Positions 9,787 through 17,786 of a stretch of DNA of 56,092 nucleotides are shown here, piece by piece. The notes beneath the pieces are model-generated. The model was not told the origin of the DNA. It searched no databases and worked only from the letters and a program-made list of their open reading frames with translations. The position numbers and the translations under genes are program-made. The number at the start of each line of letters is the position of its first letter. Position 1 is the first letter of the stretch. The DNA lies in the NCBI RefSeq assembly GCF_014656215.1, contig NZ_BNBZ01000043.1, forward strand, positions 1 through 56,092, given 5' to 3'. Source of the DNA: Streptomyces zaomyceticus. Its GTDB lineage: Bacteria; Actinomycetota; Actinomycetes; Streptomycetales; Streptomycetaceae.

Positions 9787-10365
9787 GTGCAGCCCTCCGC
9801 CGCCCCGGACCTCGCGGACCTCGCACACACCCGGGCCCGGTCGGCCCACTGGCTGGCCACCGCCACCGCGACCGCCGCGGTCGTCGCCCTCGCGGGCCTG
9901 CTCCAGCCGGGTCCCGCCGGAGCCACCGCCTCCCCGGCCGCGACCCCACGCCCCGCGCCCGCTCCCGAGGCCGCCGGCGCCGCCTACCCGCTGGACTGCG
10001 CGGGAGGCCCCCACAAGGTCGCCAAGCGGGTCACGGGCGACCTCGACGGGGACGGAAACCCCGAGACCGTTGCGGTCGTGCACTGCGAAGCCGGCTCCGG
10101 CACCCCGCCGAGCGGCATCTACGTCCTCACCCGCGGCAAGCGGACCGGCGACCCCGCGCGCGTGGTGGCCACCCTCGTCGCACCCGAGCAGCACAAGAAC
10201 GTCACGGAGCTCGCCGTACGCGACGGAGCTGTCCACGCCACCCTGCTCGGCTACTCGTCCCTCGACGTCCCCCGCTGCTGCCCCGACGAGAAGGAGCAGG
10301 TCGGCTGGCGCTGGCAGGGCGGCGCCTTCGTACGCGCCGGGGAGTCCGACGCGCGCGGCGTCTGA
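9787..10365 (+). CDS. Small secreted or membrane-anchored protein of unknown function
   Basis: A 192-residue protein with one hydrophobic segment near residues 18-43 (ATATATAAVVALAGLLQ), then an Ala/Pro-rich linker and a compact ~120-residue exported domain. The domain contains GDLDGDGNPETVAVVHC, an FG-GAP/LppP-like calcium-loop signature, and four cysteines (YPLDC, VVHC, PRCC) that could form two disulfides. The start is GTG 9787 with AGGAGA nine bases upstream. It ends 4 bp before the convergent ferredoxin gene. It is conserved next to trmI in streptomycetes as far as I recall, but no function can be assigned. Confidence 0.75.
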   Translation: MQPSAAPDLADLAHTRARSAHWLATATATAAVVALAGLLQPGPAGATASPAATPRPAPAPEAAGAAYPLDCAGGPHKVAKRVTGDLDGDGNPETVAVVHCEAGSGTPPSGIYVLTRGKRTGDPARVVATLVAPEQHKNVTELAVRDGAVHATLLGYSSLDVPRCCPDEKEQVGWRWQGGAFVRAGESDARGV

Positions 10366-10369
10366 CCCG

Positions 10370-10681
10370 TCACTCCGCGTCGGGGCCGTACACCTCGACC
10401 TTGTCCGTCACGCGACGCACATGAATGCAGTCGCCCGGGCACTCCTTCGCGGAGTCCACCACGTCCTGGAGCAGCGTCAGCGGCACCGGCGTCGTCGCAC
10501 CGGTGTCCTGCAGGAGCTCGTCGTCGGCGCTCTTCACATAAGCGAGCCCGTCGATGTCCAGCTCGAAGACCTCGGGAGCGTACTGCGCGCAGATCCCGTC
10601 CCCGGTGCACAGGTCCTGGTCGATCCAGACCTCCAGCGCCTCTTCGGCGCCCGTGGAAAGGGCCTCGTCCTGCACGGTCAT
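10370..10681 (-). CDS. Single-cluster [3Fe-4S]-type ferredoxin
   Basis: A 103-residue electron carrier. The cluster motif CTGDGICAQYAPEVFELD has Asp/Gly where a fourth cysteine would sit, and the distal ligand is in ECPGDC, so a [3Fe-4S] cluster is expected. Proteins of this type often feed cytochrome P450 enzymes; a P450 gene lies about 19 kb away, but that pairing is only a guess. ATG 10681 is chosen because AGGAG lies seven bases before it; a longer reading frame upstream lacks a ribosome site. It is divergent from arc, with about 250 bp between them. Confidence 0.9.
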   Translation of the reverse strand: MTVQDEALSTGAEEALEVWIDQDLCTGDGICAQYAPEVFELDIDGLAYVKSADDELLQDTGATTPVPLTLLQDVVDSAKECPGDCIHVRRVTDKVEVYGPDAE

Positions 10682-10868
10682 ATCTCCTGCCGTTCCTGCA
10701 TCTCGTGTCACGTGTCGCGGGTAAGTCGGGCCACCCCCGACGGGTGTTGACCCAAGACGACGATACAACCGCCCGCATTCAACTCGTGAAGGGTGGGTAT
10801 TCCCCTGGCGAGAGGGGAAGCGCAAGGGTGAAGATCGGACACACCTCGGAGTCTTTTTGATCTAGGGG

Positions 10869-10896
10869 TTTCAATCACCACCCACGCAGGTAGGGT
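10869..10896 (+). promoter_or_regulatory. Probable arc promoter
   Basis: A TAGGGT -10-like hexamer at 10891-10896 is preceded at 16 bp by TTTCAA (10869-10874), a weak -35. The predicted leader is about 32 nt and holds the strong GGAGGAGGTGAGG ribosome site before GTG 10935. Confidence 0.5.
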
Positions 10897-10934
10897 CAGG
10901 AAGCGTCCAGCTCCCCTTGGAGGAGGTGAGGACC

Positions 10935-12701
10935 GTGGCAGCCCACGACGACGACATCAACCGCGGCATCCGGCCGGGACGAGGGTCTGAGGACCCCGCC
11001 GGTCAGGTTGCCTATCTCGAGCAGGAAATCGCCGTCCTGCGCCGCAAGCTCGCCGACTCTCCGCGACACACGAGGATTCTCGAAGAGCGGATCGTCGAGC
11101 TGCAGACCAGCCTGGCCGGCGTGTCCGCGCAGAACGAACGACTGGCGAACACGCTCCGTGAGGCCCGCGACCAGATCGTGGCCCTCAAGGAGGAAGTCGA
11201 CCGGCTCGCACAGCCGCCGGCCGGCTTCGGTGTCTTCCTTCAGGCCAATGAGGACGGCACCTGCGACATCTTCACCGGGGGCCGCAAGCTCCGGGTGAAC
11301 GTCAGCCCGAGCATCGAGCTCGAAGAGCTCAAGCGCGGCCAGGAAGTCATGCTCAACGAAGCGCTCAACGTGGTCGAGGCCATGGAATTCGAGCGCGCCG
11401 GGGACATCGTCACCCTCAAGGAGATCCTCGAGGACGGCGAGCGCGCCCTGGTGGTCGGGCACACCGACGAGGAGCGGGTGGTGAGGCTCGCCGAGCCTCT
11501 GCTGGACGTGACCATCCGCCCCGGCGACGCCCTGCTGCTCGACTCCAGGTCCGGCTACGTCTACGAAGTGGTCCCCAAGAGCGAGGTCGAGGAGCTCGTT
11601 CTCGAAGAGGTCCCGGACGTCGACTACAACAAGATCGGCGGTCTGGGCAACCAGATCGAGCTGATCCGTGACGCGGTCGAGCTCCCGTACCTCTACCCGG
11701 ACCTCTTCAAGGAGCACGAACTGCGGCCGCCCAAGGGCATCCTGCTCTACGGCCCGCCCGGCTGCGGCAAGACGCTGATCGCGAAGGCCGTGGCCAACTC
11801 CCTGGCCAAGAAGGTCGCCGAGGTGACCGGCCAGCCCGCGGGGAAGTCCTACTTCCTCAACATCAAGGGCCCCGAGCTCCTCAACAAGTACGTCGGTGAG
11901 ACCGAGCGGCACATCCGCCTCGTCTTCCAGCGTGCCCGGGAGAAGGCGAGCGAGGGCACCCCCGTCATCGTCTTCTTCGACGAGATGGAATCCCTCTTCC
12001 GCACCCGCGGCTCCGGTGTCAGCTCGGACGTGGAGAACACCATCGTCCCGCAGCTGCTCGCCGAGATCGACGGTGTGGAGGGCCTGGAGAACGTCATCGT
12101 CATCGGCGCCTCCAACCGCGAGGACATGATCGACCCCGCGATCCTGCGACCCGGCCGGCTCGACGTCAAGATCAAGATCGAGCGTCCGGACGCGGAGGCC
12201 GCGAAGGACATCTTCGCCAAGTACCTCACCGCCACCCTGCCGCTGCACTCCGACGACATCTCCGAGCACAGCGGCTCCAAGGCCGCCGCCGCCCACGGAA
12301 TGATCCAGTCCGTCGTCGAGCAGATGTACGCCGAATCCGAGGAGAACCGCTTCCTCGAAGTCACGTACGCCAACGGCGACAAGGAAGTCCTCTACTTCAA
12401 GGACTTCAACTCCGGCGCGATGATCCAGAACATCGTCGACCGGGCCAAGAAGATGGCCATCAAGGCCTTCCTCGACCACAACCAGAAGGGCATCCGCGTC
12501 TCCCACCTCCTCCAGGCCTGCGTGGACGAGTTCAAGGAGAACGAGGACCTGCCCAACACCACCAACCCCGACGACTGGGCCCGGATCTCCGGAAAGAAGG
12601 GCGAGCGGATCGTGTTCATCCGCACCCTCGTCACCGGAAAGCAGGGCGCGGACACCGGGCGCTCCATCGACACGGTGGCCAATACCGGTCAGTACCTGTA
12701 A
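10935..12701 (+). CDS. arc: Proteasomal AAA ATPase ring (Arc/Mpa)
   Basis: A 588-residue hexameric ATPase that captures pupylated proteins, unfolds them and threads them into the 20S proteasome. Residues ~24-92 form the coiled coil that binds Pup, followed by tandem OB folds (~97-225). The AAA domain has Walker A GPPGCGKT at 273-280, Walker B VIVFFDE at 344-350, sensor-1 Asn in IGASNRED and arginine fingers in LRPGRLD. The C-terminus is GQYL; the penultimate Tyr is used to dock on the alpha ring. GTG 10935 gives the family's usual VAAHDDDINRG start. It heads the pupylation gene cluster. Confidence 0.97.
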   Translation: MAAHDDDINRGIRPGRGSEDPAGQVAYLEQEIAVLRRKLADSPRHTRILEERIVELQTSLAGVSAQNERLANTLREARDQIVALKEEVDRLAQPPAGFGVFLQANEDGTCDIFTGGRKLRVNVSPSIELEELKRGQEVMLNEALNVVEAMEFERAGDIVTLKEILEDGERALVVGHTDEERVVRLAEPLLDVTIRPGDALLLDSRSGYVYEVVPKSEVEELVLEEVPDVDYNKIGGLGNQIELIRDAVELPYLYPDLFKEHELRPPKGILLYGPPGCGKTLIAKAVANSLAKKVAEVTGQPAGKSYFLNIKGPELLNKYVGETERHIRLVFQRAREKASEGTPVIVFFDEMESLFRTRGSGVSSDVENTIVPQLLAEIDGVEGLENVIVIGASNREDMIDPAILRPGRLDVKIKIERPDAEAAKDIFAKYLTATLPLHSDDISEHSGSKAAAAHGMIQSVVEQMYAESEENRFLEVTYANGDKEVLYFKDFNSGAMIQNIVDRAKKMAIKAFLDHNQKGIRVSHLLQACVDEFKENEDLPNTTNPDDWARISGKKGERIVFIRTLVTGKQGADTGRSIDTVANTGQYL

Positions 12702-12710
12702 AACGCGCAC

Positions 12711-12747
12711 CGGCTGCGGATGTCCGGAAACCGGGCATCCGCAGCCG
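12711..12747 (+). terminator. Terminator after arc
   Basis: A 17-bp hairpin (12711-12727 with 12731-12747, one G-U pair) capped by an AAA loop lies ten bases after the arc stop codon. It suggests arc is transcribed separately from dop. Confidence 0.8.
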
Positions 12748-12823
12748 TCGCATTCCATCCAGCATTTCCCCCGGCATCACAGGGAAATACGCAACTGATC
12801 TCCCCACCAGCGCGGAGCCGCTC

Positions 12824-12829
12824 TAGGCT
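12824..12829 (+). promoter_or_regulatory. -10 box TAGGCT upstream of dop
   Basis: TAGGCT lies 54 nt before the dop ATG, leaving a leader of roughly 48 nt with AAGGAGG. No good -35 hexamer is visible. Confidence 0.45.
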
Positions 12830-12883
12830 CATCGGTACCCGCCGAGTCGCGCACAGTGAGCGCCGCCGGGCAAGGAGGGCCGC

Positions 12884-14395
12884 ATGACCGTACGGCGAGT
12901 AATGGGCATCGAGACGGAGTACGGGATCTCCGTCCCGGGACACCCGAACGCCAATGCCATGCTCACCTCGTCCCAGATCGTCAACGCCTACGCGGCGGCG
13001 ATGCACCGGGCGCGCCGCGCCCGCTGGGACTTCGAGGAGGAGAATCCGCTGCGGGACGCCCGCGGCTTCGACCTCGCCCGCGAGGTGGCCGACTCCAGCC
13101 AGCTCACCGACGAGGACATCGGTCTGGCCAACGTGATCCTCACCAACGGGGCCCGCCTCTACGTGGACCACGCCCACCCCGAGTACAGCGCGCCCGAGGT
13201 CACCAACCCGCGCGACGCCGTCCTCTGGGACAAGGCCGGCGAGCGGATCATGGCGGAGGCCGCCGAGCGCGCCGCCCAGCTCCCCGGGGCCCAGCCCATC
13301 CACCTCTACAAGAACAACACCGACAACAAGGGCGCCTCCTACGGCACGCACGAGAACTACCTGATGAAGCGGGAGACCCCCTTCTCGGACATCGTGCGTC
13401 ACCTGACCCCCTTCTTCGTCTCCCGCCAGGTCGTGACCGGCGCGGGACGCGTCGGCATCGGCCAGGACGGCCGCGAGAACGGCTTCCAGATCAGCCAGCG
13501 CGCCGACTACTTCGAGGTCGAGGTGGGCCTGGAGACCACGCTCAAGCGGCCCATCATCAACACCAGGGACGAGCCGCACGCCGACGCCGAGAAGTACCGC
13601 CGGCTGCATGTGATCATCGGCGACGCGAACCTCTCGGAGATCTCGACCTACCTCAAGCTGGGCACCACCGCGCTGGTCCTCTCGATGATCGAGGACGGGT
13701 TCATCACCGTGGACCTCGCCGTCGACCAGCCGGTGCGCACCCTCCACCAGGTCTCGCACGACCCGACCCTCCAGTACCTGGTCACGCTCCGCAGCGGCCG
13801 GACACTCACCGCGGTGCAGCTCCAGATGGAGTACTTCGAGCTGGCCAGGAAGTACGTGGAGGAGCGGTACGGCTCGGACGCGGACGAGCAGACCAAGGAC
13901 GTCCTGATCCGCTGGGAGGACACGCTCAACCGGCTGGAGAACGACCCCATGAGCCTCTCCGGCGAGCTCGACTGGATCGCCAAGCGGGAGCTCATGGAGG
14001 GCTACCGCCGCCGCGACGGCCTCGACTGGGACGCGGCCCGGCTGCACCTGGTGGACCTCCAGTACGCCGACGTACGCCCCGAGAAGGGCCTGTACAACCG
14101 TCTGGTGGCCCGTGGGCGCATGAAGCGGCTCCTGGACGAGACCGCGGTCGAAAGGGCCGAGACGAAGCCCCCGGAGGACACCAGGGCCTATTTCCGGGGC
14201 CGGTGCCTGGAGCAGTACGCGGACGACGTCGCCGCGGCCTCCTGGGACTCGGTGATCTTCGACCTGCCCGGCCGGGACTCGCTCCAGCGCGTCCCGACCT
14301 TGGAGCCGCTGCGCGGCACCAAGGCCCATGTGAAGTCGCTCCTGGACCGCTGCCGGACGGCGGAGGAACTGGTCCGCGTGCTGTCCGGCAGCTGA
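12884..14395 (+). CDS. dop: Deamidase/depupylase of Pup
   Basis: A 503-residue carboxylate-amine-ligase-fold enzyme, homologous to glutamine synthetase. It removes Pup from targets and, where Pup ends in Gln, deamidates it to Glu. The active-site features are GIETEYG (Glu10 for Mg/ATP) and Asp95 in LYVDHAHPEYSAPE, the catalytic aspartate. The Dop-specific loop is present at about residues 48-80 (FEEENPLRDARGFDL onward) and is absent from pafA in this window. The start is ATG 12884 with AAGGAGG. Since Pup here already ends in Glu, depupylation should be its main role. Confidence 0.97.
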   Translation: MTVRRVMGIETEYGISVPGHPNANAMLTSSQIVNAYAAAMHRARRARWDFEEENPLRDARGFDLAREVADSSQLTDEDIGLANVILTNGARLYVDHAHPEYSAPEVTNPRDAVLWDKAGERIMAEAAERAAQLPGAQPIHLYKNNTDNKGASYGTHENYLMKRETPFSDIVRHLTPFFVSRQVVTGAGRVGIGQDGRENGFQISQRADYFEVEVGLETTLKRPIINTRDEPHADAEKYRRLHVIIGDANLSEISTYLKLGTTALVLSMIEDGFITVDLAVDQPVRTLHQVSHDPTLQYLVTLRSGRTLTAVQLQMEYFELARKYVEERYGSDADEQTKDVLIRWEDTLNRLENDPMSLSGELDWIAKRELMEGYRRRDGLDWDAARLHLVDLQYADVRPEKGLYNRLVARGRMKRLLDETAVERAETKPPEDTRAYFRGRCLEQYADDVAAASWDSVIFDLPGRDSLQRVPTLEPLRGTKAHVKSLLDRCRTAEELVRVLSGS

Positions 14396-14496
14396 TCGGG
14401 GGCCCGACACGGGCCTGAAATGCCCCGGCGCTGGGAATCATGGAAACAGTGCTCGGGCGTTGTGGAAACTGCGGGGCCGATGTCGGACCCGCCCTA

Positions 14497-14502
14497 TAGG
14501 GT
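14497..14502 (+). promoter_or_regulatory. Candidate -10 box of pup
   Basis: The run TATAGGGT contains two overlapping -10 candidates about 55 nt before the pup ATG. A small hairpin GGCCCG/CGGGCC at 14401-14415 just after dop could be a weak terminator. Together they suggest pup has its own promoter. Confidence 0.4.
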
Positions 14503-14554
14503 CTGATCTTGTACGGACTCAACCGAGCGGGCCGATTCGAGCGGGGTGAGGTTT

Positions 14555-14767
14555 ATGGCGACCAAGGACACCGGCGGCGGACAGCAGAAGGCGACGCGTT
14601 CCACCGAGGAGGTCGAGGAGACCACCACGGAGGCGAGTTCCGACCTCCAGGAGCGCCAGGAGAAGCTGAGCGAGGACGTGGACTCGGTGCTGGACGAGAT
14701 CGACGACGTCCTCGAGGAGAACGCCGAGGACTTCGTGCGGTCGTTCGTCCAGAAGGGCGGCGAGTAG
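14555..14767 (+). CDS. pup: Prokaryotic ubiquitin-like protein Pup
   Basis: A 70-residue, largely disordered, acidic modifier that PafA links through its C-terminal glutamate to target lysines. The N-terminal GGGQQKATRSTEE stretch is the part engaged and threaded by the ATPase. The central to C-terminal part (SSDLQERQEKLSEDVDSVLDE and on) is the helix-forming region that binds the Arc coiled coil. It ends FVQKGGE. The final codon is GAG followed by TAG, so the tail is Gly-Gly-Glu and is ready for ligation without deamidation. ATG 14555 is used with the GGTGAGG site; a GTG three codons upstream is less likely. Confidence 0.97.
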   Translation: MATKDTGGGQQKATRSTEEVEETTTEASSDLQERQEKLSEDVDSVLDEIDDVLEENAEDFVRSFVQKGGE

Positions 14768-14789
14768 CCGCTCCACGCACCTGTCGTCC

Positions 14790-14833
14790 TCCGTCCCCGG
14801 AGCCCCGGCGAAAGCCGTGGGTCCGGGGACGGA
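14790..14833 (+). other. Strong GNRA-capped hairpin between pup and prcB
   Basis: TCCGTCCCCGGA (14790-14801) pairs perfectly with 14822-14833. Inside it, CCC and CGGC continue the stem around a GAAA tetraloop with two single-base bulges, giving about 19 bp. No U-tract follows. It could partly terminate transcription or protect the pup message from decay, so that Pup is made in excess of the core subunits. A TAAGGT box at 14853-14858 might restart transcription toward prcB. Confidence 0.7.
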
Positions 14834-14928
14834 TGACAAGCGGTGGCACGGGTAAGGTCCGTGCACAGCAAGCAAGATCGGCCGGCGCTTCCCACGGCTG
14901 GCCGACTCTCCCACCCGGAAGGAATCGC

Positions 14929-15768
14929 GTGGAAGCCAACCCTCGTAGCACCGGGCGTCTGCCGGCGGCCTTCCTGACGCCGGGCTCGTCCTCGTTCCTC
15001 GACTTTCTGGCGGACCACTCGCCGGAGCTGCTGCCGGGCGGCCGGAAGCTCCCGGAGGGGATCGTCGAAGCCCCGCACGGGACGACCATCGTGGCGGCCA
15101 CGTTCCCCGGCGGGGTCGTGCTCGCCGGTGACCGGCGGGCCACCATGGGCAACATGATCGCGCAGCGGGACATCGAGAAGGTCTTCCCTGCCGACGAGTA
15201 CTCCGCCGTGGGCATCGCCGGCACCGCCGGTCTCGCCGTGGAGATGGTGAAGCTGTTCCAGCTGGAACTGGAGCACTTCGAGAAGGTGGAGGGCGTCACC
15301 CTCTCCCTGGAGGGCAAGGCGAACCGTCTCTCCACCATGATCCGCGGCAATCTCGGCATGGCCATGCAGGGACTCGCCGTCGTGCCGCTCTTCGCGGGCT
15401 GGGACGAGGGCAAGGAGAAGGGCCGGATCTTCTCCTACGACGTGACCGGCGGCCGCTCCGAGGAGCACGGGTACGCCGCCACCGGCTCCGGCTCGATCTT
15501 CGCCCGGGGGTCGATGAAGAAGCTCTACCGGCCCGACCTGACCGAGGAGCAGGCCACCACGCTGGTCGTGCAGGCGCTCTACGACGCGGCGGACGACGAC
15601 TCGGCGACCGGCGGCCCCGACATGGCGCGCCGGATCTTCCCGATCGTCACGGTCATCACGGACGAGGGGTACCGCAGGCTCACCGAGCCCGAGTCCTCCG
15701 CGCTGGCCCGCGCGGTCACCGAGCGGCGCCTCGACGAGCCCGACGGGCCGCGCGCCGCGCTGCTCTGA
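14929..15768 (+). CDS. prcB: 20S proteasome beta subunit (catalytic)
   Basis: A 279-residue proteasome beta subunit with N-terminal-nucleophile activity. A 51-residue propeptide ends in APHG and is followed by Thr52 (TTIVAATFPGG), which becomes the catalytic N-terminal threonine after self-cleavage. The conserved Asp and Lys of the active site lie in VVLAGDRRAT and IEKVFPAD. The C-terminus is charged and flexible. The start is GTG 14929 with GAAGGA. It forms two inner seven-membered rings with PrcA on the outside and is followed 46 bp later by prcA. Confidence 0.97.
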   Translation: MEANPRSTGRLPAAFLTPGSSSFLDFLADHSPELLPGGRKLPEGIVEAPHGTTIVAATFPGGVVLAGDRRATMGNMIAQRDIEKVFPADEYSAVGIAGTAGLAVEMVKLFQLELEHFEKVEGVTLSLEGKANRLSTMIRGNLGMAMQGLAVVPLFAGWDEGKEKGRIFSYDVTGGRSEEHGYAATGSGSIFARGSMKKLYRPDLTEEQATTLVVQALYDAADDDSATGGPDMARRIFPIVTVITDEGYRRLTEPESSALARAVTERRLDEPDGPRAALL

Positions 15769-15814
15769 CCACTCGTCGCCCGACTGAAGCCCAGAAGAAA
15801 GGGACGGACCGCCG

Positions 15815-16567
15815 GTGTCCACTCCGTTCTACGTCTCACCCCAGCAGGCCATGGCCGACCGGGCGGAGTACGCCCGCAAGGGCATCGCCCGAGGCCGCAG
15901 CCTCGTCGTCCTCCAGTACACCGACGGGATCGTCTTCGTCGGCGAGAACCCGTCACGCGCCCTGCACAAGTTCAGCGAGATCTACGACCGGATCGGCTTC
16001 GCGGCCGCCGGCAAGTACAACGAGTACGAGAACCTCCGCATCGGCGGCGTGCGCTACGCCGACCTGCGGGGCTACACCTACGACCGGGACGACGTCACCG
16101 CGCGCGGCCTGGCCAACGTCTACGCCCAGACGCTCGGCACGATCTTCTCCAGCGCGGGGGAGAAGCCGTACGAGGTGGAGCTGGTCGTCGCCGAGGTCGG
16201 CACCGAGTCCTCCGGAGACCAGATCTACCGGCTGCCGCACGACGGCTCCATCGTCGACGAGCACGGCTCGGTCGCGGTCGGTGGCAACGCCGAGCAGATC
16301 AGCACCTACCTGGACCAGCGGCACCGGGACGGCATGTCCCTCGCCGAGGCCCTGAAGCTGGCCGTGCAGGCCCTGTCGCGGGACACCAACGGCAGCGAGC
16401 GGGAGATCCCCGCGGAGCGCCTGGAGGTGGCGGTCCTGGACCGCACGCGCCCGCAGCAGCGCAAGTTCAAGCGCATCGTCGGCCGTCAGCTGTCCCGTCT
16501 CCTGGAGGCGGACAACGCGGCGGTGACGAAGACGGACGAGCCCTCGGACGAGGCTCCCGAGGAGTAG
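15815..16567 (+). CDS. prcA: 20S proteasome alpha subunit
   Basis: A 250-residue non-catalytic proteasome alpha subunit that forms the gated outer rings. The start MSTPFYVSPQQAMADRAEYARKGIARG is the gate and H0 helix of actinobacterial alpha subunits, and no processing to Thr occurs. A lysine that would receive the C-terminal Tyr of Arc is expected in the alpha pocket. The tail beyond ~residue 232 (TKTDEPSDEAPEE) is acidic. The start is GTG 15815 with GAAAGGGA at a somewhat long distance. It is co-transcribed with prcB and ends at a strong terminator. Confidence 0.97.
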   Translation: MSTPFYVSPQQAMADRAEYARKGIARGRSLVVLQYTDGIVFVGENPSRALHKFSEIYDRIGFAAAGKYNEYENLRIGGVRYADLRGYTYDRDDVTARGLANVYAQTLGTIFSSAGEKPYEVELVVAEVGTESSGDQIYRLPHDGSIVDEHGSVAVGGNAEQISTYLDQRHRDGMSLAEALKLAVQALSRDTNGSEREIPAERLEVAVLDRTRPQQRKFKRIVGRQLSRLLEADNAAVTKTDEPSDEAPEE

Positions 16568-16577
16568 TCGGCACAGC

Positions 16578-16620
16578 CCGGAGGGGCCCCGGTCCGCGAG
16601 CGCGGTCGGGGCCCCTCCGG
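16578..16620. terminator. Terminator between prcA and the lacI-type gene
   Basis: A perfect 14-bp inverted repeat (16578-16591 with 16607-16620) with a 15-nt loop lies between convergent genes and should stop transcription from both sides. Confidence 0.82.
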
Positions 16621-16631
16621 CATGTCCGCCC

Positions 16632-17651
16632 TCAGGAGGCCGGTGCGGGCCCCGAGGAGCCCCGGGGGACCAGCTCGACGGGCAGGGAGACCGGACGGGG
16701 CGGTTCGCCCGCCAGAACGGCGAGGAGCGCCTCCATGCCCCGCCGGCCGAACTCCTCGGCGGGCAGCCGCACGGTGGTGAGCTCCGGTTCGACCGCCGTC
16801 GCCAGGGCCATGTCGTCGAAGCCGGTGACCGACAGGTCCTCGGGGACCCGCAGCCCGAGCCGGCGCGCCGCCTTGCAGACGCCCACCGCCAGGATGTCGT
16901 CGTCGCAGATCACCGCCGTGGGCCGGGGCCCGGGCGCGGCGAGGGCCAGGCCCGCGGCCTCCCACGCGTCCGCGATGTTCAGCGGCGAGCGCACGGTGCG
17001 GACCTCCGCGCCGCTCAGGGCGTGGGCGAGCGTGGCGGCCCGCACGTCGAAGGTCCAGGACGGGGCGGCGGACGCCAGGTGCAGGAAGCGGCGGTGCCCG
17101 AGACCCAGCAGGTGGCCGGTCACCCGGCGCATCCCCTCGGCGACGTCGAGGTTCACATGGGCCGCCGCGCCGGGGGCGGCCGGATCGCTGTCGAGCATGA
17201 CGAGCGGGAGATCGGTGCCCCGGAAGGCCTCCAGGGCGTCGGTCGCCATCGAGGAGGCGAGCACGCCGTCCAGGGCGGCCTGCGCCGAGGCGAAGGGGTC
17301 CCGGGCGGGCCCCAGACCCTCGGGGGAGGGGTAGAGGACGACCCCGAAGCCGTGCGCCGCCGCCGCGGCGGCCGCGCCCGTGTAGACGTGGGCGAAGAAC
17401 TCGTTGGTGAGGGCCGGGACGACCAGCAGGGCGGTCCGGGTGCGGCCGAGCCGGAGGTTGCGGGCGGCGAGGTTGGGCCGGTAGCCGAGACTCCGGGCGG
17501 CCTCCCGTACGGACCCGGCAGTGCGTTCCGACACACGGCCGCGCCACTTGTCGCCGAGGACGAGGGAGACCGTGGCCTGGGAGACGCCCGCGGTCCGGGC
17601 GACGTCCCGGCTGGTGGGGCGGGTGCCGCCGAGCGGCTCCGGGGTCTGCAC
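16632..17651 (-). CDS. LacI/GalR-family transcriptional regulator
   Basis: A 339-residue repressor. The N-terminal helix-turn-helix is TSRDVARTAGVSQATVSLVLG (about residues 13-33) with the hinge helix near LGYRPNLAARNLR. A periplasmic-binding-protein-like effector domain fills residues 70-330, including TAVICDDDILAVGV and VTGFDDMALA. The start is GTG 17651 with GGAGG just upstream. It is divergent from an MFS exporter gene across 135 bp that contain palindromes, so it probably controls itself and that transporter. It sits inside the proteasome cluster but has no evident role in it. Confidence 0.9.
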   Translation of the reverse strand: MQTPEPLGGTRPTSRDVARTAGVSQATVSLVLGDKWRGRVSERTAGSVREAARSLGYRPNLAARNLRLGRTRTALLVVPALTNEFFAHVYTGAAAAAAAHGFGVVLYPSPEGLGPARDPFASAQAALDGVLASSMATDALEAFRGTDLPLVMLDSDPAAPGAAAHVNLDVAEGMRRVTGHLLGLGHRRFLHLASAAPSWTFDVRAATLAHALSGAEVRTVRSPLNIADAWEAAGLALAAPGPRPTAVICDDDILAVGVCKAARRLGLRVPEDLSVTGFDDMALATAVEPELTTVRLPAEEFGRRGMEALLAVLAGEPPRPVSLPVELVPRGSSGPAPAS

Positions 17652-17722
17652 ACAAGCCTCCGTGTCGGACGGTTCACGAACCGGTCTCCGGACGCGGGGT
17701 GGACCCGCGTCCCGCCGACATG

Positions 17723-17771
17723 GTACGTATGACCCCGGAAGTTATACGTAAAACCTCGGACCGGTCCGAGG
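17723..17771. promoter_or_regulatory. Divergent lacI-MFS control region with an 18-bp perfect palindrome
   Basis: CCTCGGACCGGTCCGAGG (17754-17771) is a perfect palindrome 16 bp before the MFS start codon. Two A+T-rich half-similar elements lie just before it: TACGTATGACC near 17724-17734 and GTTATACGTAAAAC at 17741-17754. Any of these could be the operator of the adjacent LacI protein. In RNA the palindrome could also fold next to the ribosome site. Confidence 0.5.
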
Positions 17772-17786
17772 CGAGGGGAGAGCAAC

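Noticed and set aside
7439..10750. A 1103-codon open frame on the plus strand
   Set aside because: Arg/Pro/His-rich shadow frame across four confirmed genes, caused by the high third-position GC.
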